DNA of 41,004 nt, taken from contig SFGF01000065.1 in the NCBI GenBank assembly GCA_004556655.1, forward strand, positions 1 through 41,004, read 5' to 3'. The DNA comes from Lachnospiraceae bacterium (lineage in GTDB: Bacteria > Bacillota > Clostridia > Lachnospirales > Lachnospiraceae). A program made the translations under genes and the position numbers. The notes beneath the pieces are model-generated. The model ran no database searches. It was not told where the DNA came from and saw only the letters and a list, made by a program, of their open reading frames with translations. Below, piece by piece: positions 6,558 through 17,349 of this stretch (positions within the stretch are counted from its first letter, which is position 1; each line of letters begins with the position of its first letter).

Positions 6558-9500
6558 TCATTTATCTGTACTATATAGCACATCCTCTTGTTCCGTGATT
6601 ATCTGATTAATTTCATTCATGTACTCTGTTTCATAATCAATTTCTTGCGGCTGTTCTTCTCGTTCGAACGTCTCCAACCGCTCATATTCATATCCCTTCT
6701 GTTTCACTTTGACTTCCCATGCAAACTTGAGATTCGGAGTACCTTTTACCACAAAAAAAGCAGGCTCTTTCGAGTCTACCCAAATATCTCCCTGTCCTTC
6801 TTTTTGAATAAATACCTGATATTCAATTTGTGCTGATACGGTTTCCGAAAAAATATCATCGAGACAGATGTAACACTCTCCGGCTTCGTCAGTTTCTGCT
6901 TCTCCTATATCACCAAACATGGGGGATGGCATCTCATAACAATAGAGAAGACGATTATTATAATTTTCTGTATTTGAAATTCTGCTTTTAGTTCCACTTA
7001 CGCTTAATGACTTAAAACTCGCTGCTGCACCAGGAAAATTAACAGAACTTTTTATTAAAGTTGCAGCACTAAAGAGCGATCCTCCTGCATCTTTCCAAAA
7101 AAGTCCGTTTTCATTCATATATATATAAGGATCAGACGTATTTGGTAATAAATCACCAATGATTTTGTCTGAATCATTTGAATTGCAAATTGTTACAATG
7201 TCGTTAATCAATACTGAATGATCACTTTCAGATGATGAACTATGCGTCGATTTAAATTCAATAGCAGGCTTAACCAGTCCTATCAATCGTCGCATCTGAA
7301 ATGAATCATATGTCGTAAGTTGTTGGGGAACAACCTTAATTAAAAAATTATCCATGTCTATCAATGCAAAAATTTCATCGTTCTCATCATAAACACGTAA
7401 CGCACCATTTTTATTGTTTGAACCGCCTAATGACAATTCTCCGCCTTTTGCGTACGTAAAAGAAATATACAGCTGATCTCCCTCTTTGTATATCCCTTTA
7501 ACCACGCCATTATTGGTAAGCAGATTGAAGATTTCCTCGTGTGTCAGTGCATCGACATCTGTCAGGACAACAACACTCTGCAAATCCAGCGCATTCGTAG
7601 TCCCACCAGCAGCATATAGTGTGCATCGAATCACTTTCACATCACTGCTTGATGGTGAGTATGATTTATCAGATTCATTTGCAGATGAAGTATACTTTGT
7701 GGTGAATGTATTTCCATCTGTTGATTCTTCGATTTTGAATCTTCCGGAATATAACGACCTTGTTGCTGAATTACCATCACGATAAAATCCGGAAAAAGTG
7801 ACGGAAGATGGCGTGAGAACATTATCCGCACCTTTTTTTATTGCAAGAGTAGAAGCGGATAATTCATAGACTCTGCCTGGAATGCCTGCATCTCCTTTAT
7901 CTCCATATACTCCGATGATACAAGGTGAAGTTGATACAGTCGTATTATCAGTATAGGTTATTTTTTCATAGTTCCATAAATACTTATTGGTTGTGGTAGT
8001 CGCAGTCGGAGTCGTTGACCATCCGCTGGTAGAAGTTGTTACTCCTGAGGAAGCGGAAGTAGTCAAATAATAATTGGTAATGGATGAGATTCCTTTTCCA
8101 TCTGCTCCCGTAGCTCCTGTCGAACCAGTTGCACCTGTGTTTCCATATACTCCAATCACACGTTTTGCAGTTTCAGAAGTCGTGCCATCTGTATAGGTGA
8201 CAATCTCATAATTCCACAAATACTTATTCGTAGTAGTCATGGTTTGCACCGAATCATACCATGTCGTAGGAGCAGTAGAATTACTGGATGAAACCGCATA
8301 TTTTTCCGCAATGGACGAAATGCCTTTTCCATCAGCACCGGTAGCGCCTGTCTCTCCGGTAGCACCAGTATCACCATAAGCACCAATAATACATGGAGTT
8401 GTTGCTGCGGTTGAGTTGTCAGTATACGTAACAACTTCATAATTCCACAAATATTTCTTACTGGATGAAACCGATTGTACCGTAGTCGTCCACCCACTGG
8501 TAGAAGTAGTTATGCCAGAGGAAGAAGCGGTTGCAAGGTAGTAGTTGGTTACTTTGCTGATTCCTACTCCCGTCGCGCCAGTATCGCCCTTATCGCCATA
8601 AACACCAATGATACATGGAGTAGTGGTTGTTGAAGTACTGTCGGTATAAGTGATTACCTCGTAGTTCCAGAGGTATTTCTTAGTAGAGGTTACACTCTGA
8701 ACAGTAGTGGTCCATCCACTGGTAGATGTAGTGACTCCGGTTGATGAGGCAGTTGTGAGATAGTAATTGGTAATCGAAGAGATACCCTTGCCGTCGGCTC
8801 CATCTTCTCCGTCAGCACCTGCCGCACCAGTAGCACCCGTATTTCCATAGACCCCAATCACTCGTTTGGTCGTATCTTTGGTGGTATTATCCGTATATTT
8901 TATAGTTTCGTAATTCCACAGATACTTATTGGTCGTAGTCATGGTCGGTACTGTTGTCTGCCAAGAGGTAGGTGCGGTACTGTTGGATGATGATACCGCA
9001 TAATATTCTGTGATCGAGGAAATTCCGTTACCAGTCGCTCCGGTAGCTCCTTTAGAACCAGTTACACATACCGCTGTGGTGGTGGTTGTTGTATTATCAG
9101 TATAAGTAATTACTGAACGAGTCCAAACATACTTTCCATCGACCCAACCTGGATAAGTTGTACTCCAAGATCCTCCTGTCAGTGAAGTAGCACTGGTAGA
9201 TTGATAATACTGTTCAACAATACTTTCAACGCCAACGCCGTCTTCTCCATCAGATCCAGCAACTCCTGTCGAACCTGTAGATCCCTTCGCTCCAGTCAAA
9301 CATACCGCAGTCGTTTCATCTGTCGATCCGTCCGTATAAGTGATCACAGTCTTGGACCATATATATTTTCCGTTTTCCCAACCAGGGTTTGTAGTAGACC
9401 AAGAACCGCCAGTTAATGAAGTGGCACTGGTAGATTTGTAGTATTGTACATCGACACTTGATACACCAACACCGTCTGTGCCATCTTGACCATTTAAACC

Positions 9501-11507
9501 ATCCTGACCCGGCACTCCTCCTTTTACCTTAGAAACCGTAAATCTCTTCGTTACCGTGAACACACCCAGATATACAGCCGTGATATCTACCCATCCGGTA
9601 TCTGTGGTAAGTCCGGTAACTGAATATGTTCTGGTGGAACTATCCCAACTGCCGGTAATCCCGGAACTTTTCGTAACCGTGTATGTACAATCACCACTCA
9701 CATCAGTATGTCCATACAGGACGGTTACCGTTGTTTTAACATTCGGAAATGTACTTATATTTCCTTCATAATCTGCCGGTATGCCCTGATAATCGTTATC
9801 CAGTACAATACTGAGAGCTGTTGCTTGGTCGGCTTTCTGTTCTATTTCTTCCAAAGCTTTTGTGACTGTCTTATCACCGATACGAACAGAATCCCCAGAT
9901 ACGATTACTTTTCCTGTGTCCATATCTGCAGAAAATAAGATATTCCCATCAGCATCCTTGACAACCAGCGTCCCTGTTCTGACCCAGTCAGCATTAACTC
10001 CTTCTGCATTTAATATACGTACAATTGTATCACCATCAACCGTAATACCAGCGTTCCAGGTCTCACCACCATCTGTGGATACGCTCCATGTTTCCGAAGT
10101 CATTTTCCAAACTATATCTGATTCAGAGAGTAATGGCTTATTATGCATATAGTAGATTTTACTTCCATCCTCTTTCGTTTCCGTGGTAGTGAAAAATCCG
10201 GATGAAACATTTATTCTTTCTGAGAGCTTATCCAAAGCTTTTTCTCTTTCTGTTCGCTCTTTTTGAATATCTTTACGATAATCTACATAAACCTGCGTAA
10301 TTTTACTATATCTTGTTGCGCTGTTTCTTGCTGGTGTTTTTGCTCCACAGGAAATATTTTGATAGCTCCCCGGTTGAAACATATTTGACGTGATGACCGT
10401 ATTATAAAAGTTTCCTTTCACATCCATTATGACAGCAATATCGCCAGATTCAATAGTTGGATCTGACAGGCAAGATGCAGTAAATGGTCGAAATCGTAAA
10501 CCGATTAGTTTTTCTCCCAACATGGAAGCAACCGTATTTCCCATATCCCCTTGAATAAGTTTATTCTCTTCCACTGAAATCACATAGCCATCAGAACCTG
10601 ATTGATATGACACACTTCCATTATCATCGCTAGATTTCTGAACCACACGTACCCCAGTAATAACTACATCATCAGTTGATAGCGATAATGTACTGAAAGA
10701 TTTTATATAATGGTACCCGGCATCTTCTCTTAATAAACTTCCGCCATCAAAGGTATCTCCTGTTCCCCATGGATCAAATGCACCACCATCGATCGATTCT
10801 CCCGCAATCCATGGGCTAAACATTCCACCATCAACTCTATTTAACGATTCCAATGTTTCCGTATCATACCACGACAGAGATAAACGCCCCTGACTGTCTG
10901 CTTTGCAAAAATTGCATGATATCTCTCCAACCCACTGCAATACCTGTCTGAAAGTCAATGCAGAGTCTTCCGGTCGAGACTGAACCACATAGTCGTCATG
11001 GGAAAATGACGTTGTTCCTAACTGAACGTCACAAACATCACAAGCATCCATAACAATCTGACCAAGAGTTGCCGGATACTCCAATTTACTCAGAGAATAA
11101 TCCTTGTCAAATTTGTACAAGCAATCACAAAATTCGAGAGTGATAACAGCTCCATTATACTTCGGTTCGTTTATATAATATTTTCCATATGCAACTGATT
11201 CTACAGTTCCGTCCGGGAGTTCTAATCCGATTTTCACATTTGATGCCACGCAGTCCGTAAAATCATATATCGAATATTCATCGTAAATATTATTTAATGA
11301 TACAGTAAATTTTCCAATGATAACGGATCCCAAATCGAAACTATTAGATCCGGAAACTGCATCCTCAATTTTAAAACCACTGTCCCAAATTTTACTATTA
11401 TCTATCGAAAGCACTGTTCCATCTGAAAGGGTTATGATACATGAATTTATAAATATACGATTGTCATTATTTAATTCACTTCTGAACGTAGAAGACACAT
11501 TTTTCAT
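6558..11507 (-). CDS. Large modular tail-tip protein (Tal/receptor-binding type) with seven repeat modules
   Basis: 1,649 aa. Residues 1-400 have the pattern of the gp27-like/Tal tail hub protein (GSNSFDLGSVIIGKFTVSLN, ITLEFCDCLYKFDKDYSLSK). A helical linker follows (RKDIQKERTEREKALDKLSE). About residues 670-1215 (roughly 9,500-7,870) hold seven tandem modules of 70-80 aa, each built as GISSITNYY..., a Trp, KYLWNYE-ITYTD and a collagen-like Gly-X-Y stretch such as GATGATGADGKG. The C-terminal 400 aa are a variable beta-rich region with a final charged segment. It should close the tail, guide DNA ejection and contact the host. A peptidase activity sometimes found in Tal is not evident. Confidence 0.75.
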   Translation of the reverse strand: MKNVSSTFRSELNNDNRIFINSCIITLSDGTVLSIDNSKIWDSGFKIEDAVSGSNSFDLGSVIIGKFTVSLNNIYDEYSIYDFTDCVASNVKIGLELPDGTVESVAYGKYYINEPKYNGAVITLEFCDCLYKFDKDYSLSKLEYPATLGQIVMDACDVCDVQLGTTSFSHDDYVVQSRPEDSALTFRQVLQWVGEISCNFCKADSQGRLSLSWYDTETLESLNRVDGGMFSPWIAGESIDGGAFDPWGTGDTFDGGSLLREDAGYHYIKSFSTLSLSTDDVVITGVRVVQKSSDDNGSVSYQSGSDGYVISVEENKLIQGDMGNTVASMLGEKLIGLRFRPFTASCLSDPTIESGDIAVIMDVKGNFYNTVITSNMFQPGSYQNISCGAKTPARNSATRYSKITQVYVDYRKDIQKERTEREKALDKLSERINVSSGFFTTTETKEDGSKIYYMHNKPLLSESDIVWKMTSETWSVSTDGGETWNAGITVDGDTIVRILNAEGVNADWVRTGTLVVKDADGNILFSADMDTGKVIVSGDSVRIGDKTVTKALEEIEQKADQATALSIVLDNDYQGIPADYEGNISTFPNVKTTVTVLYGHTDVSGDCTYTVTKSSGITGSWDSSTRTYSVTGLTTDTGWVDITAVYLGVFTVTKRFTVSKVKGGVPGQDGLNGQDGTDGVGVSSVDVQYYKSTSATSLTGGSWSTTNPGWENGKYIWSKTVITYTDGSTDETTAVCLTGAKGSTGSTGVAGSDGEDGVGVESIVEQYYQSTSATSLTGGSWSTTYPGWVDGKYVWTRSVITYTDNTTTTTTAVCVTGSKGATGATGNGISSITEYYAVSSSNSTAPTSWQTTVPTMTTTNKYLWNYETIKYTDNTTKDTTKRVIGVYGNTGATGAAGADGEDGADGKGISSITNYYLTTASSTGVTTSTSGWTTTVQSVTSTKKYLWNYEVITYTDSTSTTTTPCIIGVYGDKGDTGATGVGISKVTNYYLATASSSGITTSTSGWTTTVQSVSSSKKYLWNYEVVTYTDNSTAATTPCIIGAYGDTGATGETGATGADGKGISSIAEKYAVSSSNSTAPTTWYDSVQTMTTTNKYLWNYEIVTYTDGTTSETAKRVIGVYGNTGATGSTGATGADGKGISSITNYYLTTSASSGVTTSTSGWSTTPTATTTTNKYLWNYEKITYTDNTTVSTSPCIIGVYGDKGDAGIPGRVYELSASTLAIKKGADNVLTPSSVTFSGFYRDGNSATRSLYSGRFKIEESTDGNTFTTKYTSSANESDKSYSPSSSDVKVIRCTLYAAGGTTNALDLQSVVVLTDVDALTHEEIFNLLTNNGVVKGIYKEGDQLYISFTYAKGGELSLGGSNNKNGALRVYDENDEIFALIDMDNFLIKVVPQQLTTYDSFQMRRLIGLVKPAIEFKSTHSSSSESDHSVLINDIVTICNSNDSDKIIGDLLPNTSDPYIYMNENGLFWKDAGGSLFSAATLIKSSVNFPGAAASFKSLSVSGTKSRISNTENYNNRLLYCYEMPSPMFGDIGEAETDEAGECYICLDDIFSETVSAQIEYQVFIQKEGQGDIWVDSKEPAFFVVKGTPNLKFAWEVKVKQKGYEYERLETFEREEQPQEIDYETEYMNEINQIITEQEDVLYSTDK

Positions 11508-11515
11508 ATCTCATG

Positions 11516-11884
11516 CTACCTTTCAATAATACTAAATGACAACGATTCATATCGCTTATTTCCTACTGTCCATATCTTAACTGGCGCTGACTTATCCCCA
11601 GTATAGAAATTCCGTGTTATTGTTGCACCTTCAAGCGGATCATAGTAAGTCACATCGACGTATTCCGGATCAAATGCCACCAGAATGGAATGCATATCTG
11701 TTAGTGTTGGCATTGACCATACCAAATCAATCTTCCGCTTCTTTGCAATCCTGTTTTTGTGCATTATCGCATCCTGGGTTCTGCCGGAATCGCTGCTTGA
11801 TATATCCTGTAGTCCCCACGTAAATGAAGATGGCGTTTTTATAGCTACTCCATCCACTTTAATCATTCCATTATGCTGTCCCAT
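11516..11884 (-). CDS. Distal-tail-type protein (DUF6711-like)
   Basis: 122 aa, beginning MGQHNGMIKVDGVAIKTPSS. The central segment MHKNRIAKKRKIDLVWSMPT is followed by VTYYDPLEGATITRNFYTGD and KRYESLSFSIIER. This is the DUF6711-like pattern found between tape measure and Tal genes in Clostridia phages, where the distal tail (Dit) protein normally lies. ATG at 11884 is chosen over an upstream GTG because the AAGGAAGG site fits it. It probably forms the ring joining tail tube to the tip. Confidence 0.65.
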   Translation of the reverse strand: MGQHNGMIKVDGVAIKTPSSFTWGLQDISSSDSGRTQDAIMHKNRIAKKRKIDLVWSMPTLTDMHSILVAFDPEYVDVTYYDPLEGATITRNFYTGDKSAPVKIWTVGNKRYESLSFSIIER

Positions 11885-11945
11885 GAGTTCCACCTTCCTT
11901 GTGGTGCTCCGGGCACTCAGCTCATCATGAATAATACAATGAGTA

Positions 11946-11975
11946 AAGGGGCTATCTATTTCCCGATAGCCCCTT
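11946..11975 (-). terminator. Strong hairpin after the TM2 gene
   Basis: AAGGGGCTATC and GATAGCCCCTT form a perfect 11-bp inverted repeat with an 8-nt loop. It ends the TM2-domain insert; only a short T-tract follows on the minus strand, so termination may be partial. That would let tail transcription continue. Confidence 0.6.
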
Positions 11976-12000
11976 AATCAAAATTATTGATTTTGTATAA

Positions 12001-12450
12001 TCAAACATAGTATGGGTTTGGCTTCATTGCAATACTTATAATATCTATAATCCATCCAATTCCAAATAAGCCCATCGTAAATAAATATAATATTCCCATA
12101 CCGGTTTTTCCTTCATAAAATTTATGTGCACCGAAAAATCCCAAAAAAATACACAAAATCAGTGCAACCCATTTATCTTTACGTTTGCCCCGTATATAAT
12201 TCGAGTTGCTTGTACTCGCTGTTGATGAAGCACTTGCCGACGATGAATTATTGATAATAATATGGGGGTTCTTGGATGACATATCTTCTACCTGCCTTCC
12301 ACATTTCGTACATACAACACTATCAACAGCTATTTTTTCACCACAGTGTCTGCAGAATTTTGTTTCAGTGAATGTATATCCGCATCCCGGACAATTGCTT
12401 GCATTATCAGATATTTCTCTTCCGCACTCTGGACATTTTATCAGGGCCAT
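12001..12450 (-). CDS. Double zinc-ribbon TM2-domain membrane protein (moron candidate)
   Basis: 149 aa. Two zinc ribbons occupy residues 5-55 (CPECGREI / CPGCGYTF and CRHCGEKI / CTKCGRQV). A Ser/Ala-rich linker follows, then a TM2 domain (GKRKDKWVALILCIFLGFFG, HKFYEGKTGMGILYLFT, GIGWIIDIISI): two transmembrane helices joined by a short turn. TM2 proteins are usually cellular. Here the gene is inserted between tape measure and Dit genes and has its own hairpin terminator, which suggests an independently acquired accessory gene. Function unknown; the envelope location is clear. Confidence 0.75.
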   Translation of the reverse strand: MALIKCPECGREISDNASNCPGCGYTFTETKFCRHCGEKIAVDSVVCTKCGRQVEDMSSKNPHIIINNSSSASASSTASTSNSNYIRGKRKDKWVALILCIFLGFFGAHKFYEGKTGMGILYLFTMGLFGIGWIIDIISIAMKPNPYYV

Positions 12451-12542
12451 AATGTAATCCTCCTCATAAGTTATATTTTGATTATACCATCTACAAGAAG
12501 GAATGTAAATTTACATCACCCTACTTTCGTTCGACATTTCGC

Positions 12543-15500
12543 TTAATATGCCGGACATGGATTATATCTCCAATCCTTGCTCATATTTCCTTTTTCAACA
12601 GCTCTTGCTAACACCTCATTATCTTCCGTCTTCAGTACCGCATTCAAAATATACGGTCTATTATCAGATTGTCCGGAACTCGTTGCCATGGCAACTTCCA
12701 TCATTCCTTCAACAACCGCATTTTTAATACCATCTGTAATCTGTTTGTTATTTGCAACAACATTTCGATTACCCATTTTACCAATCATCTCAGGGCCTTT
12801 TTCGTTAGCCATGAAAAGCTCACCGACATTTGGGAAACCACCTTTTGCAAACCATGCCAGCTTGAATCGAGGAATACTGAAACTCAGATTTGCGAAATTG
12901 ATACTCGACCAGTCGATCATGATGTATGGAATTTTAGGATGAATGCTTGAAAATGCACTCTCTATATTCTTTCCGGCTTGTTGTCCTTGTTCAAACAGCG
13001 TCTTGTATCTCGCATTAAGATTTTTTCCTACGGTATCGAGAGAAGTATCAAAAGATTTTTTAATCCTACTTCCGATATTGTCTGCTGTACGTTCTGCTTC
13101 ATCTCCCTTGCTGCTCATTCCGTTTTCGAGTCCTTGCATTACATTCTGTCCAATGCCATACATTACAACAGATGGCGAATGTGTGTCGAATGTATCTTGA
13201 ACAGTCTCGATGATGCTGTAAGCCACATCACGTATTGCCTCTACGGCATCTCCGATTTTTTCCAAAATTCCATCGATAAGTCCTTGTGCAATATTTCGAC
13301 CCATACGGAGCATTTCGCTCGGTAATCCCTCAAGGAATCCGGTTATTGCGTCCCACACGCCATGGAAAATTTTTTTAATGCCTTCCCAAGATTTTTGCCA
13401 ATCGATCGTGAAAACACCTGTTATAAAATCTAAAATTCCTTGTAAGATTTCTCCAAGTCCTTCAATGACAGCCCCTACAGATTCGAACGATGATTGGATT
13501 GCAGGAAATAAATTTTGCTGGAACCATGATACAAGCGGTTCACCTAATTCATGCCACAAAAACGAAAGAACGCTTATTATATCGCTAAAAGCAGGAATAA
13601 CGACTTCATTGCAAATTTTCACAAGATCTTCGAAAGCTGTTCCTAAGATTCCACCAATAGCTTGTCCAAGCGGAACAACGATATTGCACCAAAGCCATTC
13701 CAAAATATCACCTAAGCATTGGAACGCCGGACCGCATACATCTGCCACAAATTCTCCTAGGGGCACTAAAACATTATTCCACAAATTTTGAAATGTATCT
13801 GATAGCAACGGAACAACCGTTTCACCAAGATATTGTAATGCTGGATTAATCCATTCGGTCCAAACTGAGTAAAATACGTCAAACAAAAAGTTTGTAAGTG
13901 GCTCAAGTGTTTCGAAAAGTCCTTGTAAGGCCGATAACAAATTCGGAACTACCGTGTCTGTCACGAATTCCATTGATTCGCCTATAGAAGAGGTAATGCT
14001 CTCGAGCCCGGAAATTGTACCACTTAAAGCGTCTGTGATTCGCTCCTTATTATTTTCGAATCCATCGACAATTTTATCTAAAATAATATTAACGCTACCT
14101 ATAGTTAAATCGATAATCTGTGAAAACGCTTCACTAAAAATTTTGATCAGATTGGCGGTTAATTGCTGTGCTTTTTCGCTTCCAAATGTCTCAGAAAATA
14201 TATCTGCGATATCTTTTGCTAATTTCCCGACATTACTGCATATTTCTTTACTGGCATCAAAAGTTCTGACAATAAAATCTTTTATTCGTTTTTTGTTCTG
14301 CGACAGATATTTTTCTACGCCGCCAACCAAATTCTGACCAATAGTAAGTCCGATACTGACGAAACTTCCTGCCACTTGACCCAAAGCATATGAAAATGTT
14401 TTAACAAAATTATCTGCTGCAGCTTTTACATTTTCATCATTAAAAATATCTTTCAGATGATTTCCAATCTTTTTGAAATCCGACGTTATCTCATTCAATT
14501 TTGGTTGGTAATCACCAAGTCCATCCCAGAATCCTTTTTTAAAAAATTCTGCGATTTCTTTTATTTTATCAAACAAACCATCGAACTTATCCGTTAGCTT
14601 GTCTATAACAGTATCTCCATCTGCAAGACTTCCAAAATCGACATTCGATCCCAATGGTACCCCATTACCACCGGTTCCTATCGATGGACTGCTACCGGAT
14701 CCAGTGCTATTATTGACTTCTTGGATTTTGTTTAATTCATCAAAAGAAAGCTCTCCAACTGCTTTCTTTAAGTTTTGCGCACTATCTGTTGCATTGTCTA
14801 AACCATCAGCTGCATTATTTCCGGCGCTTCCCATATCCTCAAGCCCTGATGAGGCATCTGATAAACCGCCCGTATCATCAACAATTCCTGACTGACTGCC
14901 TTGTGATTTATTTCCTGTAATTAACTCCATAAACGACTTAAACGCATTCGCCAGAGTTTGGAGTTTTCCTAATAGTACATTAATTGACTTAACAACCGGC
15001 GTAAATGCAGCAATTAAGCCTTGGCCTATTGTAGCTGACAGTGATTCAAAATTAAGTTTAAGTAATCTGACTTGGTTTGCCCATGATCCACTTGTTCTTG
15101 CAAAATCTCCCTGCTGTTGACCCGTTACAGACATAAGATAGTTATAACGCAACATTGCCTGTTCTGCCTGGGACATTGACTTATAAGACTTTGTAATCCC
15201 ATTTGCCAAAGCGTAAGCTTCCAGATTTGCAACGGACATATTGATACCAAGTTGCTTTAACGGTTCAGTTTCACCACTTATACCCGATCTGATCTTTGCA
15301 AATGCTTCATCCGTATCCAAATTGTAAAACGAAGCTATATCGCCAGCGAGCCCTGCAAGCGTAGTAGACATTTCTGCTGCATCTTTCTGCGCTACACCGG
15401 AAGATTTCAGCATAGCCATCATAGTTCCTGCATATCGCTTTGAAGCCAATTGGGATAGACCAAATTTCTCAGTAGCCGTCTCAGCAAATTCATAGGCTTT

Positions 15501-16706
15501 CTGACTCATATTACCAAATGAAACATCTACAACATTTTCTACTTCAGTAATATCTGACCCAAGTTCTAAAGCACTCTTCCCGAAATCTAATAGAGCTTTT
15601 CCAGCACGATATAAACCATATCCTCCGATTAGACCTTTAATCCCGCCGGCAAAACCCAATATTCCTGTTTTTGCTTTTCCCGCAAAAGATGAAGCAGTAT
15701 TCATAGATTTATTCAATCCTGATACTGCTTGTCCTACTTTATTTCCTTGAGAAGCCAAGTCTGCAAGAGCCTGCGTCATTTGGATTGTATTCGAAGATAT
15801 TTGTGGTGCCTTTGCCATCACATTAAAAAACTTCAACAATTCATTCGAAAGAAATTCTAAGCTCTTTGCAGTCGCATCTGTTTTCTTTCCAGCGTTTAAT
15901 AATTGCGCTATGGCACTAATAAACTTTTGGGTCTCATCCGATACACTTTCCGCTCTGCTGAATTCGGATATCATCTTGCTCAACGCCTCTGAAAGAACAG
16001 GTAACGATTTCGCCACTTCTCCTGTCTTTGTTCCTGCATTTGCCAAACGCGCAAGCGAAGACACCAGACGATTTACAGAACTGGATACATTTCCCAAGGT
16101 ATTGAATCCCTGAAATGCATTGATTATTTTCTGAAATTTTTCCGGTTGAAATTTACTGAAATCTGCCTGAAACAATCGATTCAAAGCATTAATTAAATTT
16201 TTTATGTTTGAATCAATTGATGGCATATTTGACATTACAGATAGCCCATCAGAAACACTTTTTAATCCAGCACCTACTTCGGAAAAATTTGATGCATCAA
16301 TGTTTTCCAGTTTTTTTGCAACACGAACAACAGAGTTTATGTCCTTTACATCCCAATTGGGAATACTCACGTTAGAAATTCCTGACAACCCCGAAAAAGC
16401 TTCTGAAAGATTTTTTAATGCACCGGATACTTTATATAAATTATCCGATTTTAAGGAGCTGAAACTCTGGATCCCTTTTATCAACTTTGAAAAATCCGCA
16501 GATTTTACACTGCTCATTCCTTGCATGGCAGTAGAAAGCTTTTGAACACCATTTGATAATGCTGTCACGCCTGACGTGTTCATTCCACCAAGCACGCTAG
16601 ATAATTTTTCCAGCGACGTCATAAGTTTATTCAGTTGTTTTTCTGCCTTACTGGCTTCTGCTGATATAATTATATCAAGTCTATCAATATCCAAGAGTCC
16701 CACCAC
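12543..16706 (-). CDS. Tail tape measure protein
   Basis: 1,387 aa, the second longest gene and in the standard place after the G/GT chaperones. Residues 1-350 are coiled-coil-rich repeats (KLSSVLGGMNTSGVTALSNG, KALSEAFSGLSG-type). Residues 370-620 carry a TP901-type core (ALDFGKSALELGSDITEVEN, GTMMAMLKSSGVAQKDAAEM, AFAKIRSGISGETEPLKQLG). The later part has repeated hydrophobic segments and a helix-breaking region VVPLLSDTFQNLWNNVLVPL. It sets tail length and probably enters the host membrane. It starts at GTG 16706 (or GTG 16703) with AGGA upstream. Confidence 0.93.
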   Translation of the reverse strand: MVGLLDIDRLDIIISAEASKAEKQLNKLMTSLEKLSSVLGGMNTSGVTALSNGVQKLSTAMQGMSSVKSADFSKLIKGIQSFSSLKSDNLYKVSGALKNLSEAFSGLSGISNVSIPNWDVKDINSVVRVAKKLENIDASNFSEVGAGLKSVSDGLSVMSNMPSIDSNIKNLINALNRLFQADFSKFQPEKFQKIINAFQGFNTLGNVSSSVNRLVSSLARLANAGTKTGEVAKSLPVLSEALSKMISEFSRAESVSDETQKFISAIAQLLNAGKKTDATAKSLEFLSNELLKFFNVMAKAPQISSNTIQMTQALADLASQGNKVGQAVSGLNKSMNTASSFAGKAKTGILGFAGGIKGLIGGYGLYRAGKALLDFGKSALELGSDITEVENVVDVSFGNMSQKAYEFAETATEKFGLSQLASKRYAGTMMAMLKSSGVAQKDAAEMSTTLAGLAGDIASFYNLDTDEAFAKIRSGISGETEPLKQLGINMSVANLEAYALANGITKSYKSMSQAEQAMLRYNYLMSVTGQQQGDFARTSGSWANQVRLLKLNFESLSATIGQGLIAAFTPVVKSINVLLGKLQTLANAFKSFMELITGNKSQGSQSGIVDDTGGLSDASSGLEDMGSAGNNAADGLDNATDSAQNLKKAVGELSFDELNKIQEVNNSTGSGSSPSIGTGGNGVPLGSNVDFGSLADGDTVIDKLTDKFDGLFDKIKEIAEFFKKGFWDGLGDYQPKLNEITSDFKKIGNHLKDIFNDENVKAAADNFVKTFSYALGQVAGSFVSIGLTIGQNLVGGVEKYLSQNKKRIKDFIVRTFDASKEICSNVGKLAKDIADIFSETFGSEKAQQLTANLIKIFSEAFSQIIDLTIGSVNIILDKIVDGFENNKERITDALSGTISGLESITSSIGESMEFVTDTVVPNLLSALQGLFETLEPLTNFLFDVFYSVWTEWINPALQYLGETVVPLLSDTFQNLWNNVLVPLGEFVADVCGPAFQCLGDILEWLWCNIVVPLGQAIGGILGTAFEDLVKICNEVVIPAFSDIISVLSFLWHELGEPLVSWFQQNLFPAIQSSFESVGAVIEGLGEILQGILDFITGVFTIDWQKSWEGIKKIFHGVWDAITGFLEGLPSEMLRMGRNIAQGLIDGILEKIGDAVEAIRDVAYSIIETVQDTFDTHSPSVVMYGIGQNVMQGLENGMSSKGDEAERTADNIGSRIKKSFDTSLDTVGKNLNARYKTLFEQGQQAGKNIESAFSSIHPKIPYIMIDWSSINFANLSFSIPRFKLAWFAKGGFPNVGELFMANEKGPEMIGKMGNRNVVANNKQITDGIKNAVVEGMMEVAMATSSGQSDNRPYILNAVLKTEDNEVLARAVEKGNMSKDWRYNPCPAY

Positions 16707-16855
16707 GCTTCCTGCATGGCGCTCATGGCACTCATATTATCTGTTTTTCTTCCTGATCGATGCTCATGGCACTCATATGACCTGAATATCTTTGTGGGGC
16801 TCTTGGCTCTCGTATTTTTCTAACTTTTACATTTATCTTGTTATCCTTGAAAATA

Positions 16856-17349
16856 CTATTCAAAATTATTCTTATTAAACGTAGCCGCAAAAATCGCAAA
16901 TCGATCAGCGTCTGTAAATGGATCACTAACTTCTTCTGCAGATTCTCCATCTGTCCAAAGCTTCATTGGTTCCTCTGGATATTTAGCATTTTTAGCAAAA
17001 CATCCATTTATTGCTCTTCCAACATAGATCCCATTCACCCATCCTACACTAGATATGTTTTTCAGTCGTTGTCTTGCCTGTTCTTTAAAAAATGGTAAAT
17101 ATCTCTCCATAATCTTCGGATTGAGTTTACGAAATATTTCCAAAGGGATTTCGTACTTAACCGCCAGTGGAATCCACACCTCGTGGATTATCTCTGTGAA
17201 TGATTTCCATTGTTTCGGTTGTGTTTGTTGTTTGCCCGACGCTGTTCCCGGTTCTGAGGATAGTTGTTCTGACTGTTCATCGGATACTGTTTTACTTTTC
17301 CGCCCTGTTTGCCTTTGTGATCCTGCGGCTGTTTCTGGCGGTTCCGACC
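16856..17349 (-). CDS. T extension of the tail assembly chaperone (made by -1 frameshift from G)
   Basis: The -1 frame relative to gene G is open from the slippery site at 17350-17356 to 16856. Translated across it gives RSEPPETAAGSQRQ, a Gln/Ser-rich linker, then SFTEIIHEVWIPLAVKYEI and the charged C-terminus FNKNNFE. Lambda-type gpGT works this way: a minority of ribosomes slip, and the T domain binds the tail tube protein while G coats the tape measure. The independent GTG at 17179 has no ribosome binding site, which favours frameshifting over separate initiation. Confidence 0.8.

Noticed and set aside
16732..16950. 72-aa basic ORF and a 17-bp direct repeat (16721-16737, 16762-16778) before the tape measure gene
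   Set aside because: The ORF overlaps the T frame without a ribosome binding site. The repeat (GCTCATGGCACTCATAT) is real but short; it may reflect tiny overlapping start codons and I could not assign a role.
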